A stretch of 64,000 bases of DNA from an uncultured Sphingomonadales bacterium (GTDB lineage: Bacteria; Pseudomonadota; Alphaproteobacteria; Sphingomonadales; Sphingomonadaceae): the NCBI GenBank assembly GCA_903839675.1, contig CAIMDB010000034.1, positions 1-64,000 on the forward strand, written 5' to 3'. The notes under the pieces were generated by a model that was given only the letters and a program-made list of their open reading frames with translations, was not told the origin of the DNA and did no database searches. Below are positions 24,347 to 35,159 of this stretch, piece by piece (position 1 is the first letter of the stretch; every line of letters starts with the position of its first letter). The position numbers were made by a program, and so were the translations under genes.

Positions 24347-25273
24347 TCAATCGATCGCGACGGTGAACCTGTCCCTTGTGACTGGATTGTCGAAGCGCTG
24401 ATCACTGATGCGCAAAACGCCATCTTCTTTGACCAGGAAGGGCATCCGGGACCAAAACAGGAAGGCGGCGACGTCAGCTCGCTCGGCTCGGGCCATAGCG
24501 ATACGCGGATCATCCATACCGAGCTTGGTTCGCTTGGGATCCATCGTCAGCCCGCTGAAAAGGTCATAATGTCCGCCGCCCATCACCCGTGCGTCGCGCC
24601 AAAAGACACCCCGCTTCCAGAACATGACCGGCGGCGGGCTGGCGACGACCAGCGTCTTGGTAACACCGGCGACGGCCAGTTCTTTGGACGCCTTCGCCTC
24701 CACGTGCCAGGTCAGCCCGATGTTGAACGCTAAATAGGCTCCCACAACCGCAATCGCCGCCCGTGCCGGACGCATCCATGAAGACTGCTTCGCCTTCTCC
24801 CGCTTTCTCGACAGCCAGACAGCGGTTCCAAGGCCGAGCCACATCCACAGATCAATGATGAAGATGCTGTCGCCATAGAACCACTGATGCGAGAAGGGCT
24901 CGAGAAGGCGGATGCCGTAATTGTTAAGCCAATCAAACGCCGGATGGCTGAGCGTGCCGATCAACGCGAGCAGGAAGAGCGCTAGGGGTTTAACCTCGGG
25001 CCGATCGACGGGACGCGAGCCGCGCTTCGCCTGCCAGCGATCCCAAGCGACCATCGCACCGGTCAGCAAAACCGGTAGGAGCAGCATCGCAATTGGCCCG
25101 TGGGTGAGACCGCGCCGCATTGCGAGCGATTCAATCCCGTAGACCGTGCAGCCGGCATCAATATCCGGAATGTTCGCTGCGATGATGAGCGTCGGCAGAC
25201 CAAGGCCTGACAGGCGCTTCAATCCGGCCTGCCCAAGGACAGCACCGACGAGGCTGTGCGTCAGATTATCCAC
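24347..25273 (-). CDS. DUF457 family membrane-bound metal-dependent hydrolase-like protein
   Basis: 308 residues. The family signature is at the N-terminus: 'MDNLTHSLVGAVLGQ', 'NIPDIDAG' and 'RRGLTHGPIA', with conserved His and Asp residues that would bind metal near the membrane. Four to five hydrophobic segments lie between residues ~5 and ~185, followed by a soluble ~120-residue C-terminal part. E. coli YdjM belongs here and is SOS-induced; this gene is next to a photolyase gene, so a link to DNA damage response is tempting but there is no visible LexA box. Function unknown. Confidence 0.82.
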   Translation of the reverse strand: MDNLTHSLVGAVLGQAGLKRLSGLGLPTLIIAANIPDIDAGCTVYGIESLAMRRGLTHGPIAMLLLPVLLTGAMVAWDRWQAKRGSRPVDRPEVKPLALFLLALIGTLSHPAFDWLNNYGIRLLEPFSHQWFYGDSIFIIDLWMWLGLGTAVWLSRKREKAKQSSWMRPARAAIAVVGAYLAFNIGLTWHVEAKASKELAVAGVTKTLVVASPPPVMFWKRGVFWRDARVMGGGHYDLFSGLTMDPKRTKLGMDDPRIAMARAERADVAAFLFWSRMPFLVKEDGVLRISDQRFDNPVTRDRFTVAID

Positions 25274-25298
25274 GCAAAGCCCCGTCCTCTCTTTTCAA

Positions 25299-26312
25299 TC
25301 AGGCGTCCACTGTCCAGGTTTGGCCCGTCGAGATTAACTTCTGAAGGTTGGGCAACTTGCCCTTCGTCACCGCCGCATTCTGCTCAAAAACGGCAGAATC
25401 GAAGGTCGGACGCGGATCATCATAAAGAACGCCAAGCGCCATCGGGAATTCACCGAACGGCATTTCAACGAGCATGTGCGCCACTGTGCAGTTGGTCACG
25501 TCGTGAACGAGGACGCCTGCAGCTTCCCAATTGCCATCGACCACATCGACAACCTTCAGGCTGAGTGATGCGACATCAAGGGCGATGCCCTTCGTGTCCC
25601 CTGCGAACAGCATCGGCTTGCCATTTTCCAGCCAGAGCTGATGGTCCCGGTTCGCCTTTTCGGTGAAGCCTGCGAAAACGTCAGCGTTGTAGACGATGCA
25701 GTTCTGGAAAATTTCAACAAAAGCCGTGCCCCTATGGGCATGGGCGGATTTCAGAACATCGACCAGCTGCTTCGACACATCGATCGCACGGGCAACAAAA
25801 CGGGCCCCGGCCCCCAGCGCAAAGGCGCAGGGCTTGGTGGGATGGTCGACCGAGCCAAAGGGCGTCGAGGGCGAACGCGTCCCTTCCCGGCTGGTCGGTG
25901 AGTATTGGCCCTTGGTCAGGCCATAAATCTCATTGTTGAACAGCAGGAACTGGCAATCGAGATTACGGCGCAACATGTGCATCGTGTGGTTGCCGCCGAT
26001 GGAAAGTGCATCACCGTCGCCGCTGATCACCCAGACGTCGAGGTCCGGATTGGCCAGCTTCACGCCCGTCGCCACTGCCGGTGCACGGCCGTGGATCGTG
26101 TGGAAGCCATAGGTTTCCATGTAATAAGGGAAGCGAGATGAGCAGCCGATGCCGGAGACGAACACCGTGTTTTCGGGCGTCCCGCCAATTTCCGGCATGG
26201 TGCGTTGCACCGCCTTCAGGATTGCATAGTCCCCGCAGCCGGGGCACCAGCGAACTTCTTGATCGGTTTCCCAGTCCTTCGGGGTCGTCTTGATGGGGGT
26301 CATGTCGTTCAT
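25299..26312 (-). CDS. korB: 2-oxoacid:ferredoxin oxidoreductase, beta subunit
   Basis: 337 residues. Carries the thiamine diphosphate and Fe-S site of a two-subunit enzyme that oxidises 2-oxoglutarate (or another 2-oxoacid) to acyl-CoA with ferredoxin. 'RWCPGCGDYAIL' holds cluster-ligand cysteines; 'VISGDGDALSIGGNHTMHML' is the TPP/Mg site. The ATG at 26312 has a clear AAAGGA ribosome site and overlaps korA by 35 nt, so an upstream in-frame start was rejected. Two-subunit enzymes without ferredoxin-like domains are the aerobic type. Confidence 0.92.
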   Translation of the reverse strand: MNDMTPIKTTPKDWETDQEVRWCPGCGDYAILKAVQRTMPEIGGTPENTVFVSGIGCSSRFPYYMETYGFHTIHGRAPAVATGVKLANPDLDVWVISGDGDALSIGGNHTMHMLRRNLDCQFLLFNNEIYGLTKGQYSPTSREGTRSPSTPFGSVDHPTKPCAFALGAGARFVARAIDVSKQLVDVLKSAHAHRGTAFVEIFQNCIVYNADVFAGFTEKANRDHQLWLENGKPMLFAGDTKGIALDVASLSLKVVDVVDGNWEAAGVLVHDVTNCTVAHMLVEMPFGEFPMALGVLYDDPRPTFDSAVFEQNAAVTKGKLPNLQKLISTGQTWTVDA

Positions 26313-26346
26313 GGCGTATCCTTTGCAGGGCAACAACGCTTCCGCG

Positions 26347-28233
26347 TCAGCCCAGTGCCTCCTCGATGGCAGCTTCAATTTCAGCGATGCGGAACGGCTG
26401 TCCCGACACCTTGTTCAGTGGCTTGGCGTCAACGAGATATTGATCCCGCAGCACGGTCTTCAATTGGCCCGTGTTCATTTCAGGCACGATGACGGTGTCA
26501 TAGCTCTTGAGCAACTCGCCCAAATTCTTCGGCATCGGCCAGATGTGGCGCAGATGGATATGGCTGACATCCATCCCCTTGGCACGGGCGCGGCGTACGG
26601 CCTGATGGATTGGGCCAAAGGTAGACCCCCAGCCCACTAACGCCAGCTTGCCAGAAGTGGTCCCCAAACAGACATCCTGATCGGGGATATGGTCGGCAAC
26701 ACCATCGACCTTGTTCTTGCGAAGGTCGGTCATCGCCTGATGGTTTTCCGGCGAATAGTTGATGTGGCCGGTATCGACCTGCTTTTCGATGCCGCCGATG
26801 CGGTGGCGCAGGCCGGGGGTGCCGGGCTTAACCCATGGACGCGCCAGCTTGTTGTCGCGCCCATAAGGCTTGAACCCGCCTTCGGGCACATGATCAAGGA
26901 ACGTGACCGGGAACGGCTGGTAGGTGCTCATGTCCGGCACCTTCCAAGGCTCAGCCGCGTTTGCGATATAGCCGTCGGTCAACAGGATGACGGGCGTCAT
27001 GAACTGGGTTGCAATGCGGACAGCTTCAATCGCACAATCGAAAGCGTCGCTGGGGGATCGCGCCGCAATCACGGGCAGCGGCGTATCACCATTGCGGCCA
27101 TAGACGGCCTGATAAAGATCGGACTGTTCGGTCTTGGTCGGAAGACCTGTTGACGGACCGCCACGCTGCGAATTGACGATTACGAGCGGAAGCTCGGTCA
27201 TCACAGCAAGGCCAATGGCTTCTGTCTTGAGCGCGATGCCCGGGCCAGACGACGACGTGACACCGAGCTGGCCAGCATAAGAGGCGCCAATAGCCGAGGC
27301 GATGGCCGCAATCTCATCTTCCGCCTGAAAGGTCATGACGCCATATTCCTTGAGGCGCGACAAGGCATGGAGAATGGAGGACGCTGGTGTAATCGGATAG
27401 CCGCCGAAGAACATCTTCACGTCCGCCAGCTGGCAACCTGCAACAAGTCCATAAGCGACAGCATCCGCACCGGTGATGGTGCGATAGAGACCGGGCTCCA
27501 CAGGCGCTGCACTCACATGGCGCTGTGGAATAGCGACCATACCCGGCTGACCAATTTCCGCTGTTTCGCCATATGCGTGACCAGCGTTCAGCGCGGCAAT
27601 GTTCGCATCCGCCAGAACGGGGTTCTTGGCGAACTTATCCTTCAACCAGTCAATGATCGGCTGACGGTCACGGTCAAACATCCAAAGCGACAGCCCGAGC
27701 GTCCACATGTTCTTGCAGCGCAGCGCTTCTTTATTGCCAAGCCCGAACGGCTTCACGGCATCCAAGGTCAGCTGAGAGATGTTGAACTGGATGAGCTGCC
27801 ACTTGCCGAGGCTGTCATCCTCAAGCGGGTTCGCATCATATTCAGCCTTGGCGAGGTTACGCGCGGTGAACTCGCCGCTATCCGCGATGATGAGCCCGCC
27901 GGGCTTCAAATCCTTGACGTTGGTCTTCAGCGCCGCTGGGTTCATCGCAACGAGCACATCTGGCGCGTCGCCGGCGGTTTCAATCTCAGTCGAACCAAAG
28001 TTGATCTGGAAGGCGGAAACCCCGAACAACGTCCCCAAAGGCGCGCGGATTTCTGCCGGAAAATCAGGGAATGTCGCAAAATCATTGCCAGCCAGCGCGG
28101 ATGACAATGTGAATTGCCCACCGGTCAGCTGCATCCCGTCACCAGAGTCGCCCGCAAAGCGGACAACAACGGCTTCAGAGCTCTGAAGGGGAGATGCGTT
28201 ATCGGGTGCGTCAATGCGCGCGGCGGTGGCCAT
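26347..28233 (-). CDS. korA: 2-oxoacid:ferredoxin oxidoreductase, alpha subunit (gamma-alpha fusion)
   Basis: 628 residues. The gamma-type domain comes first ('FAGDSGDGMQLTGGQ', 'PDVLVAMNPAAL') and the alpha (pyrimidine-binding) domain follows ('FFGGYPITPASSILHAL', 'QAEDEIAAIASAIGASYAG', 'TSSSGPGIALKTEA'). 'RGGPSTGLPTKTEQSDL' is typical of 2-oxoglutarate or related enzymes in aerobic alphaproteobacteria. I place the start at ATG 28233 behind AGGATCCTGAG; a TTG six codons upstream is possible. The two genes probably supply low-potential reductant from the TCA cycle, in parallel or in place of 2-oxoglutarate dehydrogenase. Heads the korA-korB-DUF457-phrB run. Confidence 0.92.
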   Translation of the reverse strand: MATAARIDAPDNASPLQSSEAVVVRFAGDSGDGMQLTGGQFTLSSALAGNDFATFPDFPAEIRAPLGTLFGVSAFQINFGSTEIETAGDAPDVLVAMNPAALKTNVKDLKPGGLIIADSGEFTARNLAKAEYDANPLEDDSLGKWQLIQFNISQLTLDAVKPFGLGNKEALRCKNMWTLGLSLWMFDRDRQPIIDWLKDKFAKNPVLADANIAALNAGHAYGETAEIGQPGMVAIPQRHVSAAPVEPGLYRTITGADAVAYGLVAGCQLADVKMFFGGYPITPASSILHALSRLKEYGVMTFQAEDEIAAIASAIGASYAGQLGVTSSSGPGIALKTEAIGLAVMTELPLVIVNSQRGGPSTGLPTKTEQSDLYQAVYGRNGDTPLPVIAARSPSDAFDCAIEAVRIATQFMTPVILLTDGYIANAAEPWKVPDMSTYQPFPVTFLDHVPEGGFKPYGRDNKLARPWVKPGTPGLRHRIGGIEKQVDTGHINYSPENHQAMTDLRKNKVDGVADHIPDQDVCLGTTSGKLALVGWGSTFGPIHQAVRRARAKGMDVSHIHLRHIWPMPKNLGELLKSYDTVIVPEMNTGQLKTVLRDQYLVDAKPLNKVSGQPFRIAEIEAAIEEALG

Positions 28234-28394
28234 GTACTCAGGATCCTGCAAGGTTCTGTTTGGTTGCCTCTATGCAGCTATTCCGCAGAAACCAAAATAG
28301 GAAAACTGTCACGACGGGCAGTTGTGCTTTGCGGATAGACGCAGCCGTGATCGACCGATAAACATCCAAAAAATCAACATTCGCCGGAGAGATC

Positions 28395-29324
28395 ATGTCT
28401 GACCATTTTGTTCGCCCCGACACAGCTGCCTTTCTGACCTTCTTGAACGGCCAAGAAGGTCCCGCAATGCATGAACTGCCGATCTCCGATGCGCGGAACA
28501 TGATGCAGGCTATGCGCCATGTCGCAGATGCTGATGTGGGAGAGATCGCTGTCAAGCGTGACCTTTCTATCCCCGGCCCAGCTGGCCCCATTCCAGCGCG
28601 GCTCTATGACGCCCGAACCGACCGCGAAGCTGGCCCCGTGATGGTTTTCTACCACGGTGGTGGCTTTGTGATCGGCGATATCGACACCCACGAACCCTAT
28701 TGTGCCGAAGCTGCGCGGCAGCTCGACATGCCGGTCATCTCAATCGACTATCGCCTTGCGCCGGAGCATCCCTTCCCCGCGGCTCCCGATGACTGTGAAG
28801 CGGCAACCCGCTGGATCGCAGACAACATCCCTTGCACAGGCCTCATCTTGTCCGGCGACAGCGCGGGCGGCAATCTGGCGATCGTCACAGCCATGGCGCT
28901 GCGCGACAAGCCGGCATCTAAGACAGTTATCGCGCAATACCCCATCTATCCCACTGTTGACGATCACGCCCGTTGGCCCAGCTATGATGCCTTTAAAAAG
29001 GGATATCTGCTCACCGAAGAGTCGATGAACTTTTTCATGTCATCCTATGCGGGCGATGGGAGCTGGCGGATCGAGCCGTTGAATCACGACCAAAAAGGCA
29101 TGCCACCAACGGTCATCATCACCGCTGGCTTGGACCCACTGCGGGATCAGGGACGCGCTTATGCTGCAAAATTGATTGAGACCGGCATTCGCACAACCTA
29201 TCTGGAAGCCTCCGGGAACATCCACGGCTTCATCTGCCTGCGCAAAGGCATCCCGTCTTCCCAAGATGACATCACCAACGGCCTGAATGCGCTAAAGGCA
29301 TTGCTTGGAGAGCTCTCGGCGTGA
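28395..29324 (+). CDS. Alpha/beta hydrolase, hormone-sensitive lipase family esterase
   Basis: 309 residues. HSL-type esterase acting on short acyl esters in the cytoplasm. The oxyanion motif '[11 protein letters not shown]' and the nucleophile motif 'SGDSAGGNL' (Ser156) are intact, with the acid in the '[12 protein letters not shown]' loop and the His in 'SGNIHGFI'. No signal peptide. The ATG has GGAGAGA upstream. The gene is divergent from korA across 161 bp, and its stop overlaps the rppH start (GTGA), so it co-translates with rppH. Confidence 0.92.
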   Translation: MSDHFVRPDTAAFLTFLNGQEGPAMHELPISDARNMMQAMRHVADADVGEIAVKRDLSIPGPAGPIPARLYDARTDREAGPVMVFYHGGGFVIGDIDTHEPYCAEAARQLDMPVISIDYRLAPEHPFPAAPDDCEAATRWIADNIPCTGLILSGDSAGGNLAIVTAMALRDKPASKTVIAQYPIYPTVDDHARWPSYDAFKKGYLLTEESMNFFMSSYAGDGSWRIEPLNHDQKGMPPTVIITAGLDPLRDQGRAYAAKLIETGIRTTYLEASGNIHGFICLRKGIPSSQDDITNGLNALKALLGELSA

Positions 29325-29800
29325 GCGATCCTTTTGCCGATCTGCCTTACCGCCCCTGCGCCGGCATCATGCTGCGCAATGCCGAGGGGTACATCTTCGT
29401 CGGCCAAAGGCTCGATAGCACGAGCGAAGCCTGGCAAATGCCGCAGGGAGGCATTGACCCCGGAGAAGACCCGCTGACGGCTGCGCTTCGGGAATTAGGC
29501 GAAGAGGCAGGCATTGCGCCCCATTTGGTTGAGATGGTCGCCCAATCGGAAAAGCAGCACCTCTACGATCTTCCGGCGGAGATGATCGGAAAGATCTGGC
29601 GCGGGAAATATAGGGGGCAGAGCCAACACTGGTTCCTTTTCCATTTCTTGGGCACCGATGCCGATATCGACATCACGACCGAACATCAGGAGTTTCGGGC
29701 TTGGCGCTGGGCGCGTCCCGACGAGTTGGTTGATCTCATTGTGCCGTTCAAGCGGGAGCTTTACGAAAATGTCCTTAGAGAATTCTCACCCCATCTATGA
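29321..29800 (+). CDS. rppH: RNA pyrophosphohydrolase
   Basis: 159 residues. Converts 5'-triphosphate RNA ends to monophosphate and so starts RNase E-dependent decay. The Nudix box is complete ('[20 protein letters not shown]' then AG), and 'QMPQGGI' and '[12 protein letters not shown]' are typical of RppH rather than other Nudix enzymes. GTG start overlapping the esterase stop; its 3' end overlaps the methyltransferase gene by 32 nt. Confidence 0.94.
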   Translation: MSDPFADLPYRPCAGIMLRNAEGYIFVGQRLDSTSEAWQMPQGGIDPGEDPLTAALRELGEEAGIAPHLVEMVAQSEKQHLYDLPAEMIGKIWRGKYRGQSQHWFLFHFLGTDADIDITTEHQEFRAWRWARPDELVDLIVPFKRELYENVLREFSPHL

Positions 29801-30428
29801 GGCCCAACCCGCCGGTTGGTGGGACCGCAATATGGTGCCCAAGATCATTGGCTTCTGTTGTGCACAACCGCAGATCATGAAAGCGCGCAGCCGCATCGTC
29901 CCGCAGGCCGATGGCGATGTGCTGGAGCTGGGCTGCGGCGGCGGTATCAATATGGAATTCTATGACCCCGCCCGGATCAAGAGCTTTGCAGGGCTGGACC
30001 CCTCCCCTGCTCTCCTCGACCGATCACGGGAAGCGGCACAAGCTAAAGGCATGGCAGCAGACATCCGCGCGGGTATCGGGGAAGCCATGCCCTTTGCGGA
30101 TGCGAGCTTCGACACTGTTCTCGTCACGTTTACGCTCTGCTCGGTCCACAACCAGCAGCAAGTCCTTGCCGAAATGCTCCGTGTCTTGAGGCCGGGCGGC
30201 AAGGCGCTGTTTTTGGAACATGGCGCTGCCCCCGATGCGGGTCCCGCTAAATGGCAACGGCGGATCGAACCTGTCTGGAAGCGGATCGGCGGCAATTGTC
30301 ACCTGACGCGGCCCATCACCGGTGCCTATGAAAAAGCGGGTTTCAAAATCGCCCAGTCCGAGAAAGGCTATATGCCCAAAACACCCAAGCCCTTTGGCTG
30401 GGTGGAATGGGGGGAAGCCCGCATCTGA
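29769..30428 (+). CDS. Class I SAM-dependent methyltransferase
   Basis: 219 residues. SAM-binding motif I is '[15 protein letters not shown]', motif II '[11 protein letters not shown]', and '[20 protein letters not shown]' completes the Rossmann core. The C-terminal '[20 protein letters not shown]' is like METTL7/UbiE-related type 11 enzymes, some of which methylate small thiols. Substrate cannot be read from sequence. The start at 29769 lies inside the rppH end; an in-frame start further upstream would overlap rppH much more and was rejected. It converges on the P450 gene with a 3-bp gap. Confidence 0.85.
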   Translation: MSLENSHPIYEAQPAGWWDRNMVPKIIGFCCAQPQIMKARSRIVPQADGDVLELGCGGGINMEFYDPARIKSFAGLDPSPALLDRSREAAQAKGMAADIRAGIGEAMPFADASFDTVLVTFTLCSVHNQQQVLAEMLRVLRPGGKALFLEHGAAPDAGPAKWQRRIEPVWKRIGGNCHLTRPITGAYEKAGFKIAQSEKGYMPKTPKPFGWVEWGEARI

Positions 30429-30431
30429 CCC

Positions 30432-31652
30432 CTAGTTCGGTCGCATCACCACTGGCATCTTTGTAAAGCCGTGGAGGAAGCAACTGGGCAGACGATCCGG
30501 CGTGCCTTGCATCTCAATGGTCACGTTGCGTGAGATGATCTCGTTCAGCAGGCTGCTCAATTGCAGTTCTGCGAGCCGCGCGCCGACACACCGGTGGACG
30601 CCATAGCCAAAGGCGACATGACGCCGCGCATTTTCGCGGGTGACATCAAAGACGTCGGCATTGGGGAATACAGCTTCATCCCGGTTCGCTGAGATATACC
30701 ACATGACGACCATGTCGCCTTTAGACAACTTCTGGCCGTTGAGTTCCGTATCCTCTGTGCAGGTCCGCCGCATATGCGTGACAGGCGACTGCCAGCGGAT
30801 GATTTCCTGAACGGCGGTTGGCACAAGGGATGGGTCCACCTGCAAACGACCGAGTGTGTCCGGGAAGAGCCGCAATGCGTCGATCAGTCCACTCATCGAA
30901 TTGCGGGTCGTGTCATTTCCGCCAACGATGAGCAGCGCAATATTCGCGATCCGCTCCATGGGGTCCAAACTGCCCATCGCTTCGCTGTGGATGATGCGCG
31001 ACATCAGGTTATCCGACGGCGGAAGCTGACGTTTTTCTTCCAATAGCCGGTCAAAGCGCGCCAGCATCTGGCCCATCTGTTCCAGAAACTGGGCATAACG
31101 CTCCGGGCTATTGTCGGGCGTCACTTCGCTCGCCCAGTCGGACCAGCGCTTCAGGTCATGTCGTTCCTCAAACGGGAAGTCGAACAGGATGCACAGCATC
31201 CCCATGGTCAGCGGGATGGAGACGCGCTCCACCCAGTCAAATTCCTCACCAACTGGCAGCGCATCGAAAAGCGCCTTAGTCCGCTCACGGATTTCAACAT
31301 CGCGGCGTGTCATTTCACTCGGATTGAAGGACGGCTGAACGACCTTGCGCTGGGCGGCATGGCGCTCACCGTCCATGGCAATGAAGTTGGGGAAATCCCG
31401 GTCATCAAAATCACGAGGCGCCGTAATCGTTATGCCGCCGAGTTTATGGGACGACGAAAACACAGCAGGATTTCCCTCAACCTGCTGAATGAGATCAAGC
31501 GTGCAGACCGACCAATAAGGCCCATAGGCGCTGTCTGGCAGATAGCTGACTGGCGCTTCCCGCCGCTGCCGTGCAAACAGATCCCGCCAGTTATCATCGG
31601 TGTAGATCTTCGTGTCGCTCGGATCGAACGACGTGATCGGCGCTTCAGTCAT
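30432..31652 (-). CDS. Cytochrome P450, CYP153-like
   Basis: 406 residues, soluble bacterial class I P450. The heme-thiolate Cys is residue 355 ('[18 protein letters not shown]'); the I-helix oxygen motif is '[13 protein letters not shown]' and the K-helix ExxR is 'EIIRW'. The block '[13 protein letters not shown]' and '[16 protein letters not shown]' recalls CYP153 enzymes, which hydroxylate the terminal carbon of alkanes and fatty acids, and related terpene P450s. No ferredoxin or ferredoxin reductase gene is adjacent. It is the third gene behind glcB and a GST-like gene on the same strand. Confidence 0.9.
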   Translation of the reverse strand: MTEAPITSFDPSDTKIYTDDNWRDLFARQRREAPVSYLPDSAYGPYWSVCTLDLIQQVEGNPAVFSSSHKLGGITITAPRDFDDRDFPNFIAMDGERHAAQRKVVQPSFNPSEMTRRDVEIRERTKALFDALPVGEEFDWVERVSIPLTMGMLCILFDFPFEERHDLKRWSDWASEVTPDNSPERYAQFLEQMGQMLARFDRLLEEKRQLPPSDNLMSRIIHSEAMGSLDPMERIANIALLIVGGNDTTRNSMSGLIDALRLFPDTLGRLQVDPSLVPTAVQEIIRWQSPVTHMRRTCTEDTELNGQKLSKGDMVVMWYISANRDEAVFPNADVFDVTRENARRHVAFGYGVHRCVGARLAELQLSSLLNEIISRNVTIEMQGTPDRLPSCFLHGFTKMPVVMRPN

Positions 31653-31708
31653 CTGTCTCTCCTATTTCTCCCTATCCTTGGGAAAAACACGAACATGTCA
31701 ACTGACAC

Positions 31709-32848
31709 TCAGGAGAGGACGAGGACGTTATCCCTCCGCGCCATCCGCCGGATGGGAGCAAGAGAAAAGGCGGTTTCGCCCCCGGCAGTCTTTAGCAATT
31801 GGGCAAAGCGTTCAGCCGCTGCGGCATCCATCGCACTTGCCTGATCGAGAACGCCGCTGAACATCCATACCGCGTGCGGAGCACTGCCACGTTTCATTTC
31901 GACGCCGTGAAAGGGGTATGATACCAACCCGATGTTTGGATGCACCTGACGCTGCCCCTCCCGTGAGACAATGCCCCCGGCTGACTTGTCCGCAGCCCAT
32001 GCATTGAAGCAATCTACGTCAGCAATCAGCCCCGGTGTCCAGTCGCGGAACACCAAGGCGAGAACGGCGATCAATGTGTCTGGAATAGAGTCCTCTGGCG
32101 CGTAGTCTTCGCCATAGACCGCAAACTCCCCATCGCTGATGCCCGCCAAATTCATCCGCTCAGTCCAACGGAACAAGTTCGGTGCTTTGCGCTTCATCAG
32201 CCCCGCGGGAACAGGATCGCGGCCGAGATGCGCATATAGCGATGCCATCATCCCAAAATCGCCGCGACACGGCCTGCCGCCCAGCAGATAGGGGTGATAT
32301 TGGAAATGCTCGTCAAGCGCGTCGAGCCAATCGGCATAGGCACCCTCCAACGCATCGACCGTCTCTGGAAAGACACCCAGATTGGGTAGGAAGCCCGCAA
32401 AGAAATCCATCATTCCGGCAGCCATAGTTCGCCGTTCTTCCCGGCTATGACCGGCCACCATTGTCCGCCCGAACTCTGCCTGAAGAAATGCGTCTTGGTC
32501 CCCGCGGTACGTCCAGCGATAATGCATGGCGAGCGGCAGGAGATATTCCGAACCGACCGCATCAAAGAGGGCCGATACCAAGCGCTGGACCGGCGTGACC
32601 GGATCTAGAACCGGATGCGCATGCTGAGCTTCCAGATGGTCAATGATGTCTCCGGTGTCTTGAAGGATTTCACCATCAGGCGTTTCAAGAACTGGGATAA
32701 CCATATGGCCGACTGCCGGCAAAATGCGCATGCCGAAGTCTGGGTGGGCAGGCACGCGCTCCTGAAAGGGCAGCCCCTTCTTGATCAGATACGACCGCAG
32801 TTTGCCCGTGTAGAGTGAATGGGGAGAACCCCATAGAATATAGGTCAT
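31709..32848 (-). CDS. GST-like protein with long C-terminal extension
   Basis: 379 residues. Residues ~1-85 form a thioredoxin-fold GST N-domain ('YILWGSPHSLYTGKLRSYL', 'PVLETPDGEILQDTGDIIDHLEAQ'-type cis-Pro and SNAIL-like stretch), followed by an all-helical GST C-domain ('YLLGGRPCRGDFGMMASLYAH', in part 'GGRPCRGDFGMMASLY', with the N-capping box Asp). The last ~130 residues are not found in ordinary GSTs of ~210 residues. The catalytic residue is not obvious. Function unknown; it could bind or conjugate a hydrophobic metabolite related to the following P450. Confidence 0.75.
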   Translation of the reverse strand: MTYILWGSPHSLYTGKLRSYLIKKGLPFQERVPAHPDFGMRILPAVGHMVIPVLETPDGEILQDTGDIIDHLEAQHAHPVLDPVTPVQRLVSALFDAVGSEYLLPLAMHYRWTYRGDQDAFLQAEFGRTMVAGHSREERRTMAAGMMDFFAGFLPNLGVFPETVDALEGAYADWLDALDEHFQYHPYLLGGRPCRGDFGMMASLYAHLGRDPVPAGLMKRKAPNLFRWTERMNLAGISDGEFAVYGEDYAPEDSIPDTLIAVLALVFRDWTPGLIADVDCFNAWAADKSAGGIVSREGQRQVHPNIGLVSYPFHGVEMKRGSAPHAVWMFSGVLDQASAMDAAAAERFAQLLKTAGGETAFSLAPIRRMARRDNVLVLS

Positions 32849-32877
32849 GCAGCGACCCTCCCCTTATTCTTAAGAAA

Positions 32878-34959
32878 TTAGGCCGCCTTCTTGGCCTGCC
32901 GGAATTTGTGAAGCAGGGGCTCGGTATAGCCATTTGGTTGGCTGATCCCTTCGAACACGAGCGCCCGCGCCGCCGTGAAGGCGATGCTATCCGGCGTCAG
33001 TTTTTCATAGAGCGGGTCAGATGCATTTTGGGCGTCCACCTTAGCGGCCATCTTAGCAAAGGCCGCGTCCACCTGATCTGCCGTGCACACGCCGTGCAGC
33101 AACCAGTTGGCGATGTGCTGCGACGAGATGCGGAGCGTCGCCCGATCTTCCATCAGGCCGACATCATTGATGTCGGGCACCTTCGAACAACCGATCCCCT
33201 GATCAATCCAACGCACCACATAGCCAAGAATGCCCTGCGCGTTGTTCTCCAGCTCCTCGCGCACCTCTTCGTCTGACCAGTTGTGGCCGACGGGTGCGAC
33301 GGGGATGGTGAGCAGAGGCTCCAGCCCCGGCGTCGCTTCGTTCGCAAGTTCACGTTGACGCGCAAAGACATCGACGCGGTGATAATGGGTAGCGTGCAAC
33401 GTCGCCGCCGTTGGCGATGGCACCCAGGCGGTGTTTGCGCCCGACTTCGGGTGACCGATCTTCTGGTCCATCATATCGCGCATCATGTCGGGTGCTGCCC
33501 ACATACCCTTGCCGATCTGCGCCTTACCGGAAAGGCCACAGGCCAGACCTATCTGGACGTTACGCGCCTCATAGGCCTCTATCCAGGAACTCGCCTTCAT
33601 CGCCGCCTTGCGGATCATCGGCCCGGAACGCATCGCGGTGTGCATCTCATCCCCTGTCCGGTCGAGGAAGCCCGTGTTGATGAACACAATACGGTCTTTC
33701 ACAGCGTGGATACAGGCGGCGAGATTGGCCGAAGTCCGGCGTTCCTCATCCATCACGCCGACTTTGACCGTGTGGCGTGCAAGGCCAAGCAGGTCTTCCA
33801 CGGCATCGAACAGATCATTGGTGAAGGCGCACTCTTCCGGACCATGCTGCTTGGGCTTCACGATGTAGACGCTGCCCGTGCGGCTGTTGCGCAGCGACCC
33901 CAACCCCAACACATCATGCATCGCACAAAGCGAGGTGAACACAGCGTCGAGAATACCCTCAGGCGCCTCACTACCATCCGGCAGGAGGATTGCAGGGTTG
34001 GTCATCAGATGCCCGACATTGCGGACGAAAAGCAGGCTGCGACCGTGTAGCACTTCATCGCCCCATGCGCGGTCTTCTTCCATCCGACGGGTGAGCGTTT
34101 TGCCGCCCTTTTCAAAGCTGGCGACAAGATCACCGCGCATCAGGCCAAGCCAGTTGGAATAGGCCGCCACCTTGTCCTCGGCATCCACCGCTGCAACTGA
34201 ATCCTCAAGATCGACAATCGCCGTCAGTGCCGATTCAAGCACAACATCCTTAATGCCAGCCGGATCATCACGGCCAATAGGGTGGTTGCGGTCAATCAAT
34301 ATCTCAATACCGAGCCCGTTGTGGCGCAAGAGAAAATCATCGCCGCGCCGGACAACCGGAATGGAGCTGTCGGCAAGATTGAGTCCGCCGCCGTTCCAGT
34401 CCGCCCATTTGCCGTCGGCAAGCGGTACCACGTCATCAAGAAATGCCTTGGCCGCTGCAACAACGGCTGCTCCGCGCACAGGATCATAACCACCAGGCTT
34501 TGCAGGATCGGCATCCAAGGCGTCCGTGCCATAAAATGCGTCATACAAGCTGCCCCAGCGCGCATTGGCGGCGTTGAGAACGAAGCGGTCATTGAGCGAT
34601 GGCACAACCAGCTGCGGCCCGGCCATCACGGCGATCTCGTCGTCGACATTGCGGGTGCAAATGCTGAACGGCGCCGGTTCTGGAACGAGATAGCCAATAT
34701 CCGTCAGGAAGGCCTGATAGGCAGCCATATCCAAAATCGGGCCGGGGTTGGCGCTGTGCCAATCATCAAGCTTGGCCTGAATGTCGTCACGTTTGGCGAG
34801 CAGCGCCTGATTGCGCGGCGCAAACTGGGCGAGAATGTCGGCGAGCCCTTGCCAAAGCCGGTCTGCCGCCACGCCCGTCCCTGCGATGGCGCGCTTTTCT
34901 ATAAATTCGGCGAGGACCGGCGAAACCTGAAGGCCGGCGCGCGAGACATAGGCAGTCAT
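32878..34959 (-). CDS. glcB: Malate synthase G
   Basis: 693 residues. Condenses glyoxylate with acetyl-CoA to malate, closing the glyoxylate pathway. The TIM-barrel motifs are present: '[15 protein letters not shown]' (Mg/glyoxylate Asp/Glu), '[17 protein letters not shown]', '[14 protein letters not shown]', '[15 protein letters not shown]' and '[11 protein letters not shown]'. '[19 protein letters not shown]' and 'IGCSKVPDI' are typical for isoform G. The ATG at 34959 (AAAGGG upstream) is chosen over an upstream in-frame start in the divergent promoter region. Isocitrate lyase is not in the window. Confidence 0.95.
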   Translation of the reverse strand: MTAYVSRAGLQVSPVLAEFIEKRAIAGTGVAADRLWQGLADILAQFAPRNQALLAKRDDIQAKLDDWHSANPGPILDMAAYQAFLTDIGYLVPEPAPFSICTRNVDDEIAVMAGPQLVVPSLNDRFVLNAANARWGSLYDAFYGTDALDADPAKPGGYDPVRGAAVVAAAKAFLDDVVPLADGKWADWNGGGLNLADSSIPVVRRGDDFLLRHNGLGIEILIDRNHPIGRDDPAGIKDVVLESALTAIVDLEDSVAAVDAEDKVAAYSNWLGLMRGDLVASFEKGGKTLTRRMEEDRAWGDEVLHGRSLLFVRNVGHLMTNPAILLPDGSEAPEGILDAVFTSLCAMHDVLGLGSLRNSRTGSVYIVKPKQHGPEECAFTNDLFDAVEDLLGLARHTVKVGVMDEERRTSANLAACIHAVKDRIVFINTGFLDRTGDEMHTAMRSGPMIRKAAMKASSWIEAYEARNVQIGLACGLSGKAQIGKGMWAAPDMMRDMMDQKIGHPKSGANTAWVPSPTAATLHATHYHRVDVFARQRELANEATPGLEPLLTIPVAPVGHNWSDEEVREELENNAQGILGYVVRWIDQGIGCSKVPDINDVGLMEDRATLRISSQHIANWLLHGVCTADQVDAAFAKMAAKVDAQNASDPLYEKLTPDSIAFTAARALVFEGISQPNGYTEPLLHKFRQAKKAA

Positions 34960-35159
34960 GAAAAACCCTTTGTTGGAACGGTTGCGAACAGCATAGTCCC
35001 GGGGAGGAAAAGGGCCAAACATCTTTGCGGTAACAGCCGCGATTTGGCAAGAGACTGGGGGCTTACCCAGATGACGATCCCCATCCAGATTGTATGTGTT
35101 GCATATCAGTTCACGCTGCGCCATGTTTGCTAGAAATGAAAACGTTGTCGGAGAGACCC

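Noticed and set aside
27367-28104. 245-codon + strand frame within korA
   Set aside because: Antisense to strongly conserved korA motifs, no own ribosome site or domain.
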